DNA of 32,761 bases, taken from contig RFNE01000168.1 of the NCBI GenBank assembly GCA_009927375.1, positions 1 through 32,761 on the forward strand. Reading direction: 5' to 3'. This stretch comes from Actinomycetota bacterium (GTDB lineage Bacteria; Actinomycetota; Acidimicrobiia; Acidimicrobiales; Ilumatobacteraceae). The notes beneath the pieces were generated by a model. The model had not been told where the DNA came from and made no database searches. It saw only the letters and a program-made list of their open reading frames with translations. This document shows, in pieces, positions 18,500 through 28,174 of this stretch; the stretch's first letter is position 1, and each line of letters begins with the position of its first letter. The position numbers and the translations under genes are program-made.

Positions 18500-19983
18500 G
18501 TGGCGACACCGAAAATCTGCGGCATCGAAACCGAATACGGCATCCTTGCCATTGGATCCGAGATGGGCCCGATCGCTGCGTCGTCCCTCGTCGTCGGTGC
18601 GTACGGCGATGCGGGAGGCGCAACACGATGGGACTATTCACTAGAACGTCCAGGCGACGATGCGCGTGGATTCACTCTCGATGACCAATTCCTGCCTGAG
18701 ATCGAAATTCAGCTCGTCAACAGCGTTCTGACCAACGGATCGCGCTACTACGTCGATCACGCTCACCCCGAGATCTCCGGACCAGAGTGCACGAACGCTC
18801 TTGATGTCGTGCGCTACGACAGTGCGGCAGACGAGATTCTGAGACGCTCCCTGGACATTGCAAATTCACAGTTGCCACATGGGGTGAGGATCGTCGCTCA
18901 CAAGAACAATTCAGATGGCAAAGGCAACAGCTACGGCAGCCATGAGAACTACCTCGTGGCACGAGAAATACCCTTCGATCGCCTCGCTGCATTCATCACC
19001 CCGCATTTCGTGACGCGTCAAATCTTGGTCGGGGCCGGCAAAGTTGGCTTCGAGTATCCATACAACCGACCAACACTCGCTGGTTACCAGATCTCGCAGA
19101 GAGCGGATTTCTTTGAAGAAGAGGTGGGACTCGAGACGACCATCAAGCGACCCATCGTGAATACACGAGATGAACCCCACTGTGATCCGACCAACCTTCG
19201 TCGATTCCACGTCATCGTTGGCGATGCGAACATGAGTCAGGCGGCAACGCTCGTCCGTGTCGGTTCCACTCAACTCGTTCTCGCGCTGATCGAGGAGGGC
19301 CTCTACCCGAATCATCTCCTCGTCGATGATCCAGTAAACGAGATCCGCTCAGTGTCCCGTGACCTCGACTTCGTCCACAAGATCACACTCCAGGATGGAC
19401 GTTTGATGTCGGCGCTCGAGATACAGCAGGAACTGTTCGAACGCTGCACAGACGCCGTCGAAAGCGGTCTCGACATCGGCTCGTCGCAGGCGTCCGTCGA
19501 AAAGGTATTGACGATGTGGGGCAGGATGCTTGCCGCAGTCACCGAAATGAATGAAGATGCTCACCGGCTGATTGATTGGGTCGCCAAGAAGCGACTCGTT
19601 GATGGATTTCGCTCTCGTCACCAACTCAGCGAGGCAGATCCTCGCCTGAAGGCGATCGATCTGCAGTACCACGATCTCCGCGTCGAGAAGTGCCTCGCTG
19701 AAAAGTGCGGCCTTGAAGTGTGGTCTCGGCCGACGAGATTTCACACGCAATCACGAACCCGCCATCTGATACCCGTGCCTATATGCGCGGTCGAATGATG
19801 GAGCATTTCGCCAATGACATCGTTTCCGCAAACTGGGACTCGGTGGTCGTCGATAGAGGCGGAGACGTGCTGAAGCGCATCGATATGCCGGATCCCCTGA
19901 AGGGAACCAAGTTCCTAACCGAGAGTCTCTTTGCTGATGACCCAACGATTTCTGAGTTCCTGAGGCGACTCGAGGCCGAATAG
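18500..19983 (+). CDS. dop: Pup deamidase/depupylase Dop, reading frame broken near 19716
   Basis: KICGIETEYGILA...TRWDYSLERPGDDARGF...YVDHAHPEISGPECT...KNNSDGKGNSYGSHENYL...NTRDEPHCDPTNLRRFHVIVGDANMSQ; tail in -1 frame VVSADEISHAITNPPSDTRAYMRGRMMEHFANDIVSANWDSVVVD. GTG start directly after the arc stop. Adding one A in gaa|gtg joins the frames. Confidence 0.95.
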
Positions 19984-20024
19984 TCCAGGTATGACTCCGA
20001 TGGAATTGCCGTGGGGAACTGCGA

Positions 20025-20030
20025 TACCCT
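20025..20030 (+). promoter_or_regulatory. candidate -10 box (TACCCT) of a leaderless promoter for pup
   Basis: gcgaTACCCTcagcccATG: TACCCT, 6 nt, ATG 20037; lies in the 53-nt dop-pup gap. Confidence 0.55.
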
Positions 20031-20036
20031 CAGCCC

Positions 20037-20228
20037 ATGGCTGAACGTATTCGCAAGGCGACTTCTGGCTCTCCATCTTCCGTCCAGAAAACCGAGGAAG
20101 CGGAGGGCGTAAAACCCAACTCCGACCTCGTTTCCGAGCTCGACGATCTACTGAATGAGATCGACGAGGTCCTTGAGTCAAATGCAGAAGAGTTCGTGAA
20201 GAACTATGTGCAAAAGGGTGGACAGTGA
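20037..20228 (+). CDS. pup: prokaryotic ubiquitin-like protein Pup (Pup-Gln form)
   Basis: 63 aa ...DLVSELDDLLNEIDEVLESNAEEFVKNYVQKGGQ; C-terminal GGQ, position between dop and prcB. Confidence 0.97.
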   Translation: MAERIRKATSGSPSSVQKTEEAEGVKPNSDLVSELDDLLNEIDEVLESNAEEFVKNYVQKGGQ

Positions 20229-21001
20229 TCCCGTCTTTCCCTGAGGTTGGACCTCGTTTCGATGCGTTGCTTCGCGCGAATGGTATCGAACCGTTTGCAG
20301 CACTGACGAGTGACGCCGCTTCGCTAGCGGTTCCGCATGCAACGACGTGCGTTGCGATTCGATCGACCGAGGGCGTGGTAATCGCCGGCGATCGAAGAGC
20401 GACATCGGGCAACTTGATTTCCCATCGTGAGATGGACAAGGTGATGCAAGCGGACACGTACAGCGGCGTCGCAATTGCAGGTGCTGCGGGCACCGCTATG
20501 GAGATGGTCAAACTGTTCCAACTGCAGATCGAGCATTATGAGAAGGTCGAGGGACAAAGCCTCTCTCTCGAAGGAAAGGCAAACCAACTCTCGCTCTTCG
20601 TTCGCAACAACCTTCCTGCTGCGATGCAAGGACTGATGGTGGTGCCGATTTTTGCCGGATTTGAACCAGGATCTGCATCCTCACGAATCTGGGCCTACGA
20701 CGCCACTGGTGGGCGATACGAGGAGAAGGACTTCGTTGCGACCGGCTCAGGAATGTTGCATGCATCGACGACGATCAGATTGGGTTGGAAGTCGAATCTC
20801 ACACTCGATGCGGCCATTGAGCTTTCATGCCGAGCACTGTGGCAAGCGGCAGAGGCCGATAGTGCCACTGGTGGATACGACCCCGTGCGAGGAATCTTTC
20901 CTTCCGTCGCAACGATCGATGCCAGAGGATTTGTCTTCGTTGAACAGCCGAAGCTCTCAGGACTCTTCACGAACATTGCGGAGGAGGTGAGGAACGTATG
21001 A
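20225..21001 (+). CDS. prcB: proteasome subunit beta
   Basis: PHATTCVAIRSTEGVVIAGDRRATSGNLISHREMDKV...AAMQGLMVVPIFAGF...DSATGGYDPVRGIFPSVATIDARG; start overlaps pup stop (GTGA). Confidence 0.96.
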   Translation: MIPSFPEVGPRFDALLRANGIEPFAALTSDAASLAVPHATTCVAIRSTEGVVIAGDRRATSGNLISHREMDKVMQADTYSGVAIAGAAGTAMEMVKLFQLQIEHYEKVEGQSLSLEGKANQLSLFVRNNLPAAMQGLMVVPIFAGFEPGSASSRIWAYDATGGRYEEKDFVATGSGMLHASTTIRLGWKSNLTLDAAIELSCRALWQAAEADSATGGYDPVRGIFPSVATIDARGFVFVEQPKLSGLFTNIAEEVRNV

Positions 21002-21675
21002 GCATGCCGTATTACGTCTCGCCCGAGCAGATGATGCAAGACCGTGCCGATTACGCACGGAAGGGGATCGCGCGAGGCCGTTCCTTGATCGCTTTACAGT
21101 ACGACCAAGGCATCGTCCTCGTGGCAGAAAATCCGAGTAGTACATTGCGAAAGATTTCGGAGATCTACGACCGTATTGCGTTTGCGGGTGTGGGCAAGTA
21201 CAGCGAGTTCGACCAACTGAGGGTCGCGGGCGTGCGGGCAGCAGACCTCAAGGGCTATCAGTTCTCCCGACAGGACGTCGACGCGAGAAGTTTGGCAAAC
21301 CAATACGCCCAGCTGATTGCGACAACCTTCACACACGAAGTGAAACCGCTCGAGATCGAGATCCTCGTCGTCGAAGTCGGCGCCAGCCAGGAGGGAGACC
21401 GTCTCTATCGAATCATGTATGACGGTACGGTCCTCGATGAGGAACGATGTGCTGTCATCGGTGGCGAATCCGAAGAAATGAAGAATCGTGCAAGTGGTGC
21501 CAAAGCCAGCGACACGCTGCAAACCGCGGTGAAGACCGCAGTGTCTGCGCTTTCTGGTCAGTCCCGCACCTTGGTCGCCTCCGACTTGGAAGTGGCAATT
21601 CTTGAGCGAGGGCCGCAGCGACGCTGCTTCAGACGACTCGCAGACAGCAACGTAGAGACCCTGCTGTCGGCATAG
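20998..21675 (+). CDS. prcA: proteasome subunit alpha
   Basis: [80 protein letters not shown]; start overlaps prcB stop (ATGA). Confidence 0.97.
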   Translation: MSMPYYVSPEQMMQDRADYARKGIARGRSLIALQYDQGIVLVAENPSSTLRKISEIYDRIAFAGVGKYSEFDQLRVAGVRAADLKGYQFSRQDVDARSLANQYAQLIATTFTHEVKPLEIEILVVEVGASQEGDRLYRIMYDGTVLDEERCAVIGGESEEMKNRASGAKASDTLQTAVKTAVSALSGQSRTLVASDLEVAILERGPQRRCFRRLADSNVETLLSA

Positions 21676-21676
21676 C

Positions 21677-23032
21677 GTGCGTCGGATCATCGGTGTAGAA
21701 ACCGAATACGGCATTACCTGCGTCCTTCGCGGACAACGCCGCCTGAGTCCGGACGAAGTCGCTCGATACTTGTTCCGCAAGGTGGTCTCTTGGGGTCGGA
21801 GTTCGAACGTGTTCCTCGAAAATGGGGCACGGCTGTATCTCGACGTCGGATCGCATCCCGAATACGCCACGGGAGAGTGCGACAACGCTCGAGATGCGGT
21901 GATTCATGATCGGGCAGGCGAGCGCATTCTCGAGGAGTTGACCGATTCTGCGGAGCAGCGACTTCGTGACGAGGGAATTCGAGGAACGATCTACCTCCTC
22001 AAGAACAACCTCGACAGTGCGGGTAACTCTTACGGTTGCCACGAGAACTATTCGACGGAGCGCGCCTTGGAGCCCGAATCGTACGAGCCCCACCTCATTC
22101 CGTTCCTGGCAACGCGTCAGATTTTCGCTGGCGCAGGGCACGTACTCCAGACGGCCCGCGGACCGATCTTTTCGATTGCTCAACGTTCCGAACACATCTG
22201 GGATTCATCAAGTTCTGCAACCACCCGTAGCCGGCCGATCATCAATACGCGAGACGAACCCCATGCCGACCCCGACAAGTTCCGGCGTCTCCACGTCATC
22301 GTCGGCGATTCCAACATGAACGAGGTTGCAACCTTCCTCAAATTGGGAACGACGCACCTGGTCTTGCGAATGATCGAAGATGAGTCATTCTCGCTTCGTG
22401 ACTTCACACTGGAGAACCCCATCCGAGCGGTGCGCGACATCAGCCACGACGTGACCTGTACCAAGAAGATTCGCTTGGCCAGTGGACGGGAACTCTCTGC
22501 GCTCGACATTCAGTTCGAGTTCCTCGAGCGGACAACCAAATTCCTGAAGACTCACGATTCGACACAGGAGGAACTGCTCGTCCTGAAACGTTGGGAATCC
22601 ACACTCACTCAACTTGCAAAGGATCCACTCCTGCTGGAAAGGACGTGCGACTGGGTGACCAAGTACCGGCTCGTCGAGGGTCTCAGGGCGAAAGAGGCGC
22701 TTGATCTCGATGACCCCAAGGTTCTGGCCCTTGATCTGCAGTATCACGACATCTCGAGCCGGCGGGGGGTCTTCTACAAGCTGCAGAGTCGAGGTGTTGT
22801 TGAGCGAATCTCGAGTGAGGTCGAGGTCACAGCCGCAATGTCAGTTCCTCCCCAAACGACCCGCGCTCGATTGCGAGGCGAGTTCATTCGTCAGGCCAAG
22901 GCCCGTAAGCGCGACTACACCGTTGACTGGGTTCATCTCAAGTTGAACGACCAGGCCCAACGGACCGTCTTATGCAAGGACCCATTCCAGAGCGAGGACG
23001 ACCGAGTCACTAAGTTGATTGAGTCCTTGTAG
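21677..23032 (+). CDS. pafA: Pup ligase PafA
   Basis: [15 protein letters not shown]...[22 protein letters not shown]...[19 protein letters not shown]...[31 protein letters not shown] start 1 nt after prcA stop. Confidence 0.96.
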   Translation: MRRIIGVETEYGITCVLRGQRRLSPDEVARYLFRKVVSWGRSSNVFLENGARLYLDVGSHPEYATGECDNARDAVIHDRAGERILEELTDSAEQRLRDEGIRGTIYLLKNNLDSAGNSYGCHENYSTERALEPESYEPHLIPFLATRQIFAGAGHVLQTARGPIFSIAQRSEHIWDSSSSATTRSRPIINTRDEPHADPDKFRRLHVIVGDSNMNEVATFLKLGTTHLVLRMIEDESFSLRDFTLENPIRAVRDISHDVTCTKKIRLASGRELSALDIQFEFLERTTKFLKTHDSTQEELLVLKRWESTLTQLAKDPLLLERTCDWVTKYRLVEGLRAKEALDLDDPKVLALDLQYHDISSRRGVFYKLQSRGVVERISSEVEVTAAMSVPPQTTRARLRGEFIRQAKARKRDYTVDWVHLKLNDQAQRTVLCKDPFQSEDDRVTKLIESL

Positions 23033-23040
23033 GACGCCTC

Positions 23041-23622
23041 ATGACCGAATCCGCGACTCAACAAACATCGACACTAAAGATTCTCCGCGAATGGCTCGTG
23101 GTCATCGTCACGGCTCTCGTCATCGCGCTGACCATTCGGACCTTCGTCCTCCAGCAGTTCTACATCTCGGGCCCCAGCATGGAACCGACCCTCTTTCAGG
23201 ACGATCGAGTGCTCGTCAACAAGTTGTCGTACAGATTGCACGGAGTTGGCAGGGGAGATGTCGTCGTATTCGATCGCATCACAACCGACGGCGAAATCGT
23301 GCGCCACGATGACCTCATCAAACGCGTCCTCGGTCTCCCAGGCGACACGATCGAGATCATTGATTGCAACGTTTTCGTCAACAACAAACGTCTCACGGAG
23401 CCGTACCTCGATCCAATCACGCTCAGTTTTAGCGATTTCGAGGAGCGGTGCAGGGTCTTCGACATGGACAAGACCACGGTCACCCCAGGTCACGTGTTCG
23501 TCATGGGAGACAACCGACCGCAGTCATACGACAGTCGAATGTTCGGCGAGATCGAAGAAAGCTTGATCGTCGGGCGAGCATTCGTCGCGATTTGGCCACT
23601 CAGCCACTGGACGTGGCTCTAG
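23041..23622 (+). CDS. lepB: type I signal peptidase
   Basis: N-terminal TM, SGPSMEPTLFQDDRVLVNKL (catalytic Ser), DDLIKRVLGLPGD (catalytic Lys region), GDNRPQSYDSRMFG. Confidence 0.94.
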   Translation: MTESATQQTSTLKILREWLVVIVTALVIALTIRTFVLQQFYISGPSMEPTLFQDDRVLVNKLSYRLHGVGRGDVVVFDRITTDGEIVRHDDLIKRVLGLPGDTIEIIDCNVFVNNKRLTEPYLDPITLSFSDFEERCRVFDMDKTTVTPGHVFVMGDNRPQSYDSRMFGEIEESLIVGRAFVAIWPLSHWTWL

Positions 23623-24299
23623 TCCGTGTGAAGTACGTCGACCAAACGGTCGACATAGTCTCCGTAAAGCGCATCTACTCCTGCTGATACGAGTGGTTTT
23701 GCAACCTCGGTGTACTGCACATTCCAGGCAAAGCAAAGGATTGAAAATCGGTGGTACAGCGCGATGAGGCCGCCACTCCATTCTGAAGCCGGCATGTTGA
23801 ATGCAGTAATCCCTCGACTCGACAGGGTCGCAGCATGAGATTCAAACTGCGGAGCGATCTTGGAATAACGCGTTGAATGGACGAGGTTTGCACGGGTTTG
23901 AGGACGCCAGCTCGAAACAATCTCCAGGTCGGGATGGCACAGCCAGATCTTTTCTGGAGAACAACCTTCCTCCTCAAGCGTCGAGCACACCTCCGAGAAG
24001 GCAAGTGGGTCCTTGATGTCGATACTGAGATGAGCGCTGCCGAGCATCCGACACAACTCGGCGAGACTTGGAATGTGCGATGGCAGATCCTTCGCATCAA
24101 CGTCGCTGATCGATCTCCGCCTCAATCGTGATCCAACTTCACCGTCGTGGTCGAGGATGACCACGCCGTCACGAGTCAGCCACGCATCGGTCTCGAGTCC
24201 AGTCGCCCCCAAACGAAGCGCCAATTCGAAGGATTCGATGGTGTTTTCCTGTGCGTGTCCACGTGCGCCGCGGTGACCGAACAAGATAGGAGGATTCAT
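23619..24299 (-). CDS. glycerophosphodiester phosphodiesterase family protein
   Basis: ILFGHRGARGHAQENTIESFELALRLGATGLETDAWLTRDGVVILDHDGEV; GHRG/ENT/E-D-H-D GDPD signature. Confidence 0.93.
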   Translation of the reverse strand: MNPPILFGHRGARGHAQENTIESFELALRLGATGLETDAWLTRDGVVILDHDGEVGSRLRRRSISDVDAKDLPSHIPSLAELCRMLGSAHLSIDIKDPLAFSEVCSTLEEEGCSPEKIWLCHPDLEIVSSWRPQTRANLVHSTRYSKIAPQFESHAATLSSRGITAFNMPASEWSGGLIALYHRFSILCFAWNVQYTEVAKPLVSAGVDALYGDYVDRLVDVLHTD

Positions 24300-24356
24300 C
24301 TCACCTCACCCTGTGCACATGTGAGCGACGAACGAGAGAGGCGCATAGTCCGCCTT

Positions 24357-24362
24357 TAGAAT
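24357..24362 (+). promoter_or_regulatory. candidate -10 box (TAGAAT) of a leaderless promoter for tatA/B
   Basis: cctTAGAATaggcgtATG: TAGAAT, 6 nt, ATG 24369; 5/6 match to TATAAT. Confidence 0.6.
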
Positions 24363-24368
24363 AGGCGT

Positions 24369-24788
24369 ATGTTCAACTTCTCGGGGAGTGAGATCGTCTT
24401 CCTGCTCATTCTCGGCTTAGTGGTACTCGGTCCAGAGAAGTTGCCGATCGTGTTGCGCAAGGCTGGCCGACTGTATGGCGAGTTCAAGCGAGTCACGTCC
24501 GATGCGCAGTCCGATTTTCGTCAGGCATTCGCCGAACCCATCAAGGATTTTCAGGATGCGGCGAATGAGTACAAGAGTGTGTTCACCTCTGCCGCAGACG
24601 AGGTAGGCAGCTCCCTCAAGGAAACTGTCGACACTGATGGACCAATTTTCATCCCATACGAGGTGACCGACGAGGGGAGTGCCGCGCTCAGTGAGGACGA
24701 GCCGGCAACGTCGGAGGTTGAAGAACCAGTCGAGTCTCCCGTTCACGGAAGCGGAGAAGAATCTTCCCCCGTCGAGGAAGACCACTGA
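24369..24788 (+). CDS. Sec-independent translocase TatA/TatB family protein
   Basis: MFNFSGSEIVFLLILGLVVLGPEKLPIVLRKAGRLYGEFKR, TM plus amphipathic helix with the LGPEKLP motif; long acidic tail; followed by tatC. Confidence 0.9.
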   Translation: MFNFSGSEIVFLLILGLVVLGPEKLPIVLRKAGRLYGEFKRVTSDAQSDFRQAFAEPIKDFQDAANEYKSVFTSAADEVGSSLKETVDTDGPIFIPYEVTDEGSAALSEDEPATSEVEEPVESPVHGSGEESSPVEEDH

Positions 24789-25576
24789 TGTTCGCTTGGC
24801 GCAAGACACCGACGGCGACTGAAGAGATGTCCATCATCGGACACCTCACCGAGTTGCGCCAGCGGATCGTTCGAAGCATGTTGGCGGTTGCCCTTGGTGC
24901 CTCGTTCATTCTGATCTTCTACGACCAGTTTCTGTCCTTGTTGACACGGCCATATGTCAATCTGTGCGCGAGGCGTCCTGACTTCAATTGTGCTGGTGAG
25001 CTGTACGCGCTCGGTCCAATCGAGGGACTCTCACAACGCATGCGCATCTCTGGTTACGGAGGCTTGATCATCGCGTTGCCGGTCGTCATGTGGCAGATTT
25101 GGCGATTCGTTGTTCCCGCACTCAGTTCGCGAGAGAAGAAGTATTCGATTCCCTTCATCCTCTCATCCGTCATTCTCTTTCTCTTCGGTGGTGCACTTGC
25201 GTACTGGACTCTTGATAAGGCCTTGGAGTTCCTCATTTCCTGGTCCGGCGAAGGAGTGGAGCAGACGTATCAGATTTCGCGCTACATCAGCCTCGTTGCA
25301 CTGATGGTTCTTGCGTTCGGAGTGGGATTTCTTCTTCCAGTACTGATCGTGTTCCTGCAGCTCGTCAACGTCATCACACCTCAGGCGTTGATCAAGCAGT
25401 GGCGAGTGTCGTTTATGGTCATCTTCGTCCTTGCAGCAGTCATCACTCCGAGCGGCGATCCGATCAGCATGCTTGCTCTCGCCATTCCGATGTCGTTCCT
25501 CTTCTTGGTCGCCGTAGCCATTGGATTCGTCGCCCAACGGAAGCGCCGAAATCGAGATGCGACCGACGGTGACTGA
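24788..25576 (+). CDS. tatC: Sec-independent translocase TatC
   Basis: MSIIGHLTELRQRIVRSMLAV...GLSQRMRISGYGGLIIALPVVMWQIWRFVVPALSSREKKY; TPSGDPISMLALAIPM. Confidence 0.95.
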   Translation: MFAWRKTPTATEEMSIIGHLTELRQRIVRSMLAVALGASFILIFYDQFLSLLTRPYVNLCARRPDFNCAGELYALGPIEGLSQRMRISGYGGLIIALPVVMWQIWRFVVPALSSREKKYSIPFILSSVILFLFGGALAYWTLDKALEFLISWSGEGVEQTYQISRYISLVALMVLAFGVGFLLPVLIVFLQLVNVITPQALIKQWRVSFMVIFVLAAVITPSGDPISMLALAIPMSFLFLVAVAIGFVAQRKRRNRDATDGD

Positions 25577-28174
25577 TCACCACTTCGCTCAACATTCCTT
25601 CTCGGTTCGAGAACAACTCGCGAAAGACCGTCGTTTCGCTCCCGACAAGTTCCAGATTGACGCTTTTGACTCCATTGACTCGGGCCGCAGCGTTCTCGTC
25701 GCAGCACCAACAGGGTCCGGGAAGACACTCGTTGCCGATTACGGAATTCGACTTGCGTTAGCAACGAAGACTCGCGCGATCTATACGGCGCCGATTAAGG
25801 CACTGTCGAACCAGAAGTATCGCGACTGGTGTGGCGAATACGGCGAGGAGCAGGTCGGGCTCCTGACGGGAGACATCACCATCAACCCCGACGCCCCCAT
25901 CATGGTCATGACGACTGAAGTCCTCCGAAACATGATCTATGCAGGAAACACGACGCTTGATCGGCTTTCGGTGGTCGTTCTCGACGAGGTCCACTTCATA
26001 CAAGACGCCTACCGAGGCGGGGTGTGGGAAGAGATCATCGTCCATTTAGCGCCAGAGGTCGTATTGATTTGCCTGTCTGCGACTGTGGGGAACACCGACG
26101 AGATCGCACGATGGCTGTCCGTCGTTCGAGGCCCAACCGACGTTGCATTTTCCAACCATCGACCGGTTCCGCTGGATGCCCAGATCCTGGTGCATGATCG
26201 CTCCCAAAGCGCCATACGGGAGTTCTCGGTGGATGAAGACGGACGCCCGAATGCAGAGTTCACGCGACTCGAGGGACAGCAGCGGAAGCTCACGCGGTCC
26301 GGACCTCGTCATCAACGCGGGGGTCCTCCTGCTCGGCTTCGCTCGCCAAGACGAACCGAAGTTGTTCGGTTCCTTCACGAACATGACCGTTTGCCGGCGA
26401 TCTACTTCGTCTTCAGCAGGCGGGGTTGTGAAGATTCGGCGCTCGAGGTTTATGAGTCGGGAATGACGCTGACGACCCAGGACGAGGCTGATCGGATCGC
26501 GCAGATTGCTGACCGCGCCGTCGAATCGTTTTCCGACGACGATCTTGCAGCGCTCGGCTATTCGAAGTTCGCTGATCTCCTCGAGAGGGGAATTGCGGCT
26601 CATCACGCGGGAATGGTGCCGATCTTCAAGGAGATCGTTGAGCGTTGTTTTGCGCTCGGACTCATCAAGATCGTGTTTGCGACCGAAACTCTCGCAGTCG
26701 GTGTGAACATGCCCGCACGGACCGTCGTCATCGATCGACTCACGAAGTATGACGGCACGAGCCACGTGATGATCAAACCGAGTGACTATTCGCAGCTGAC
26801 CGGTCGTGCGGGTAGGCGAGGGATCGACACCACGGGTACCGCTTTCGTCGTCTGGGAACCTTTCGTTTCCTTCGATGCCGTTCACCAGCTCGTCACGAGC
26901 AAGGCGTTTCATCTCTCCTCATCGTTTCGGCCCACCTACAACATGGCAACGAATCTGATTGCGACAACTTCTGAGGTCCAAGCTACGCACCTCTGAACCT
27001 TTCACTTGCGCAGTTCCAGAGTGCACGCGACGTCGTTCATCTTCAAGCCCGCATCGGGCGACTTGAGCTTCAGCGCCAACGTTTGCTCCACGAGTTCGAT
27101 GACAGCGAGGAGCTGGCACACGCCTACATGACCTTGCTCGCTGAGCGTTCGTCCTCAGCAAAGGGCAGCGTTCGGTCAGATGCCTTTTCCCTCATTCGTC
27201 TTGGCGATGTGATCAATGGCGACGAGTTGGGGGTTCGAGAGGCGCTTCTCGTCATCGCCAAATCTGAGCGCAAATCAAAGGTTCGTCTGACCTTGATCGG
27301 CACGCGCGCAGGAGTCGTCCATGTCTCAAGCGACGACGTGACTCTTCGTCCCAGGGTTCTCGGGCACCATGATCTCCCACATCCATATTCACCGACGTCG
27401 AGCACCTTCCAGGAGCGTGCACTAGAGCTCTTGAATCATCGTGGATCGCCCGCACGTGACGTGCAGACACCCGTCGTAGAGGCAACAGTTGACCACGATG
27501 ATCCGCGTTATCGCGAGCGCATGAGAGCGGCCAAAGACCTCGTGAAGGTCGACTCGGATCGTGTGAAACTCCTTGATCAGATCGACAAGAGCCAAGGCGC
27601 GATCGTTGCCCGATTTCGCGCGTTGCAACGACTGCTCACTGACCACGAATTCGTCGAGGGTTGGTCCCTGACGCAAAAAGGAGAGGTCCTGCGGTCGATC
27701 TTCCACGAATGCGATCTCGTGATCGCCGAGTCGGCGTGGAGGGGACTGTTCGATGGTCTCACCGCTCCCGAACTGTGTGGCGTGATGAGCTGCTTCGTTT
27801 TTGAACCGAGGGGTGATGATGAGACCATCGTCAAGATTTCAGGACTTGCAGGAGAACGTGTCAAGCAAATTGAACGTTTGAGTGCCTCAATCCGCGAGGA
27901 CGAAAAGGCATGCGGAATCACCCAACACCGAGGACTCCATCGAGGGTTCTTCGAGATTGCCCGTGACTGGTGCGCGGGGTCGCAACTTGAAGATGTTCTC
28001 ACTGACGATCTGCAGCCTGGTGATTTCGTGAGAACGATGCGACAGATTGCGGACCTATTGAGACAGATTGGCAACGCTTCACAGAACGACGAAACGAAGC
28101 GATTGGCTACTCAGGCATCCCAGTCCATTCAGCGAGGTGTGGTTCTCGCGTCGATCGGGAGTTCAGAGTCGTGA
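25569..28174 (+). CDS. helY: DEAD/DEAH-box SKI2-like helicase (HelY-type), reading frame broken near 26993
   Basis: APTGSGKTLVADYGI (Walker A), VVLDEVHFIQD (DEVH box), SATVGNTDE, TETLAVGVNMPARTVV, QLTGRAGRRGID; continues in -1 frame LNLSLAQFQSARDVVHLQARIGRLELQRQRLLHEFDDSEEL. GTG start overlaps the tatC stop region. Confidence 0.93.

Noticed and set aside
18500-19983. dop as a true pseudogene
   Set aside because: Pup ends in GGQ and therefore needs Dop activity; both sides of the break are well conserved and one added base restores the frame.
21094-21885. 263-aa minus-strand ORF across prcA/pafA
   Set aside because: Antisense to two strongly conserved genes; no domain signal.
26046-26912. 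288-aa minus-strand ORF
   Set aside because: Antisense to conserved helicase motifs of helY; no recognisable domain.
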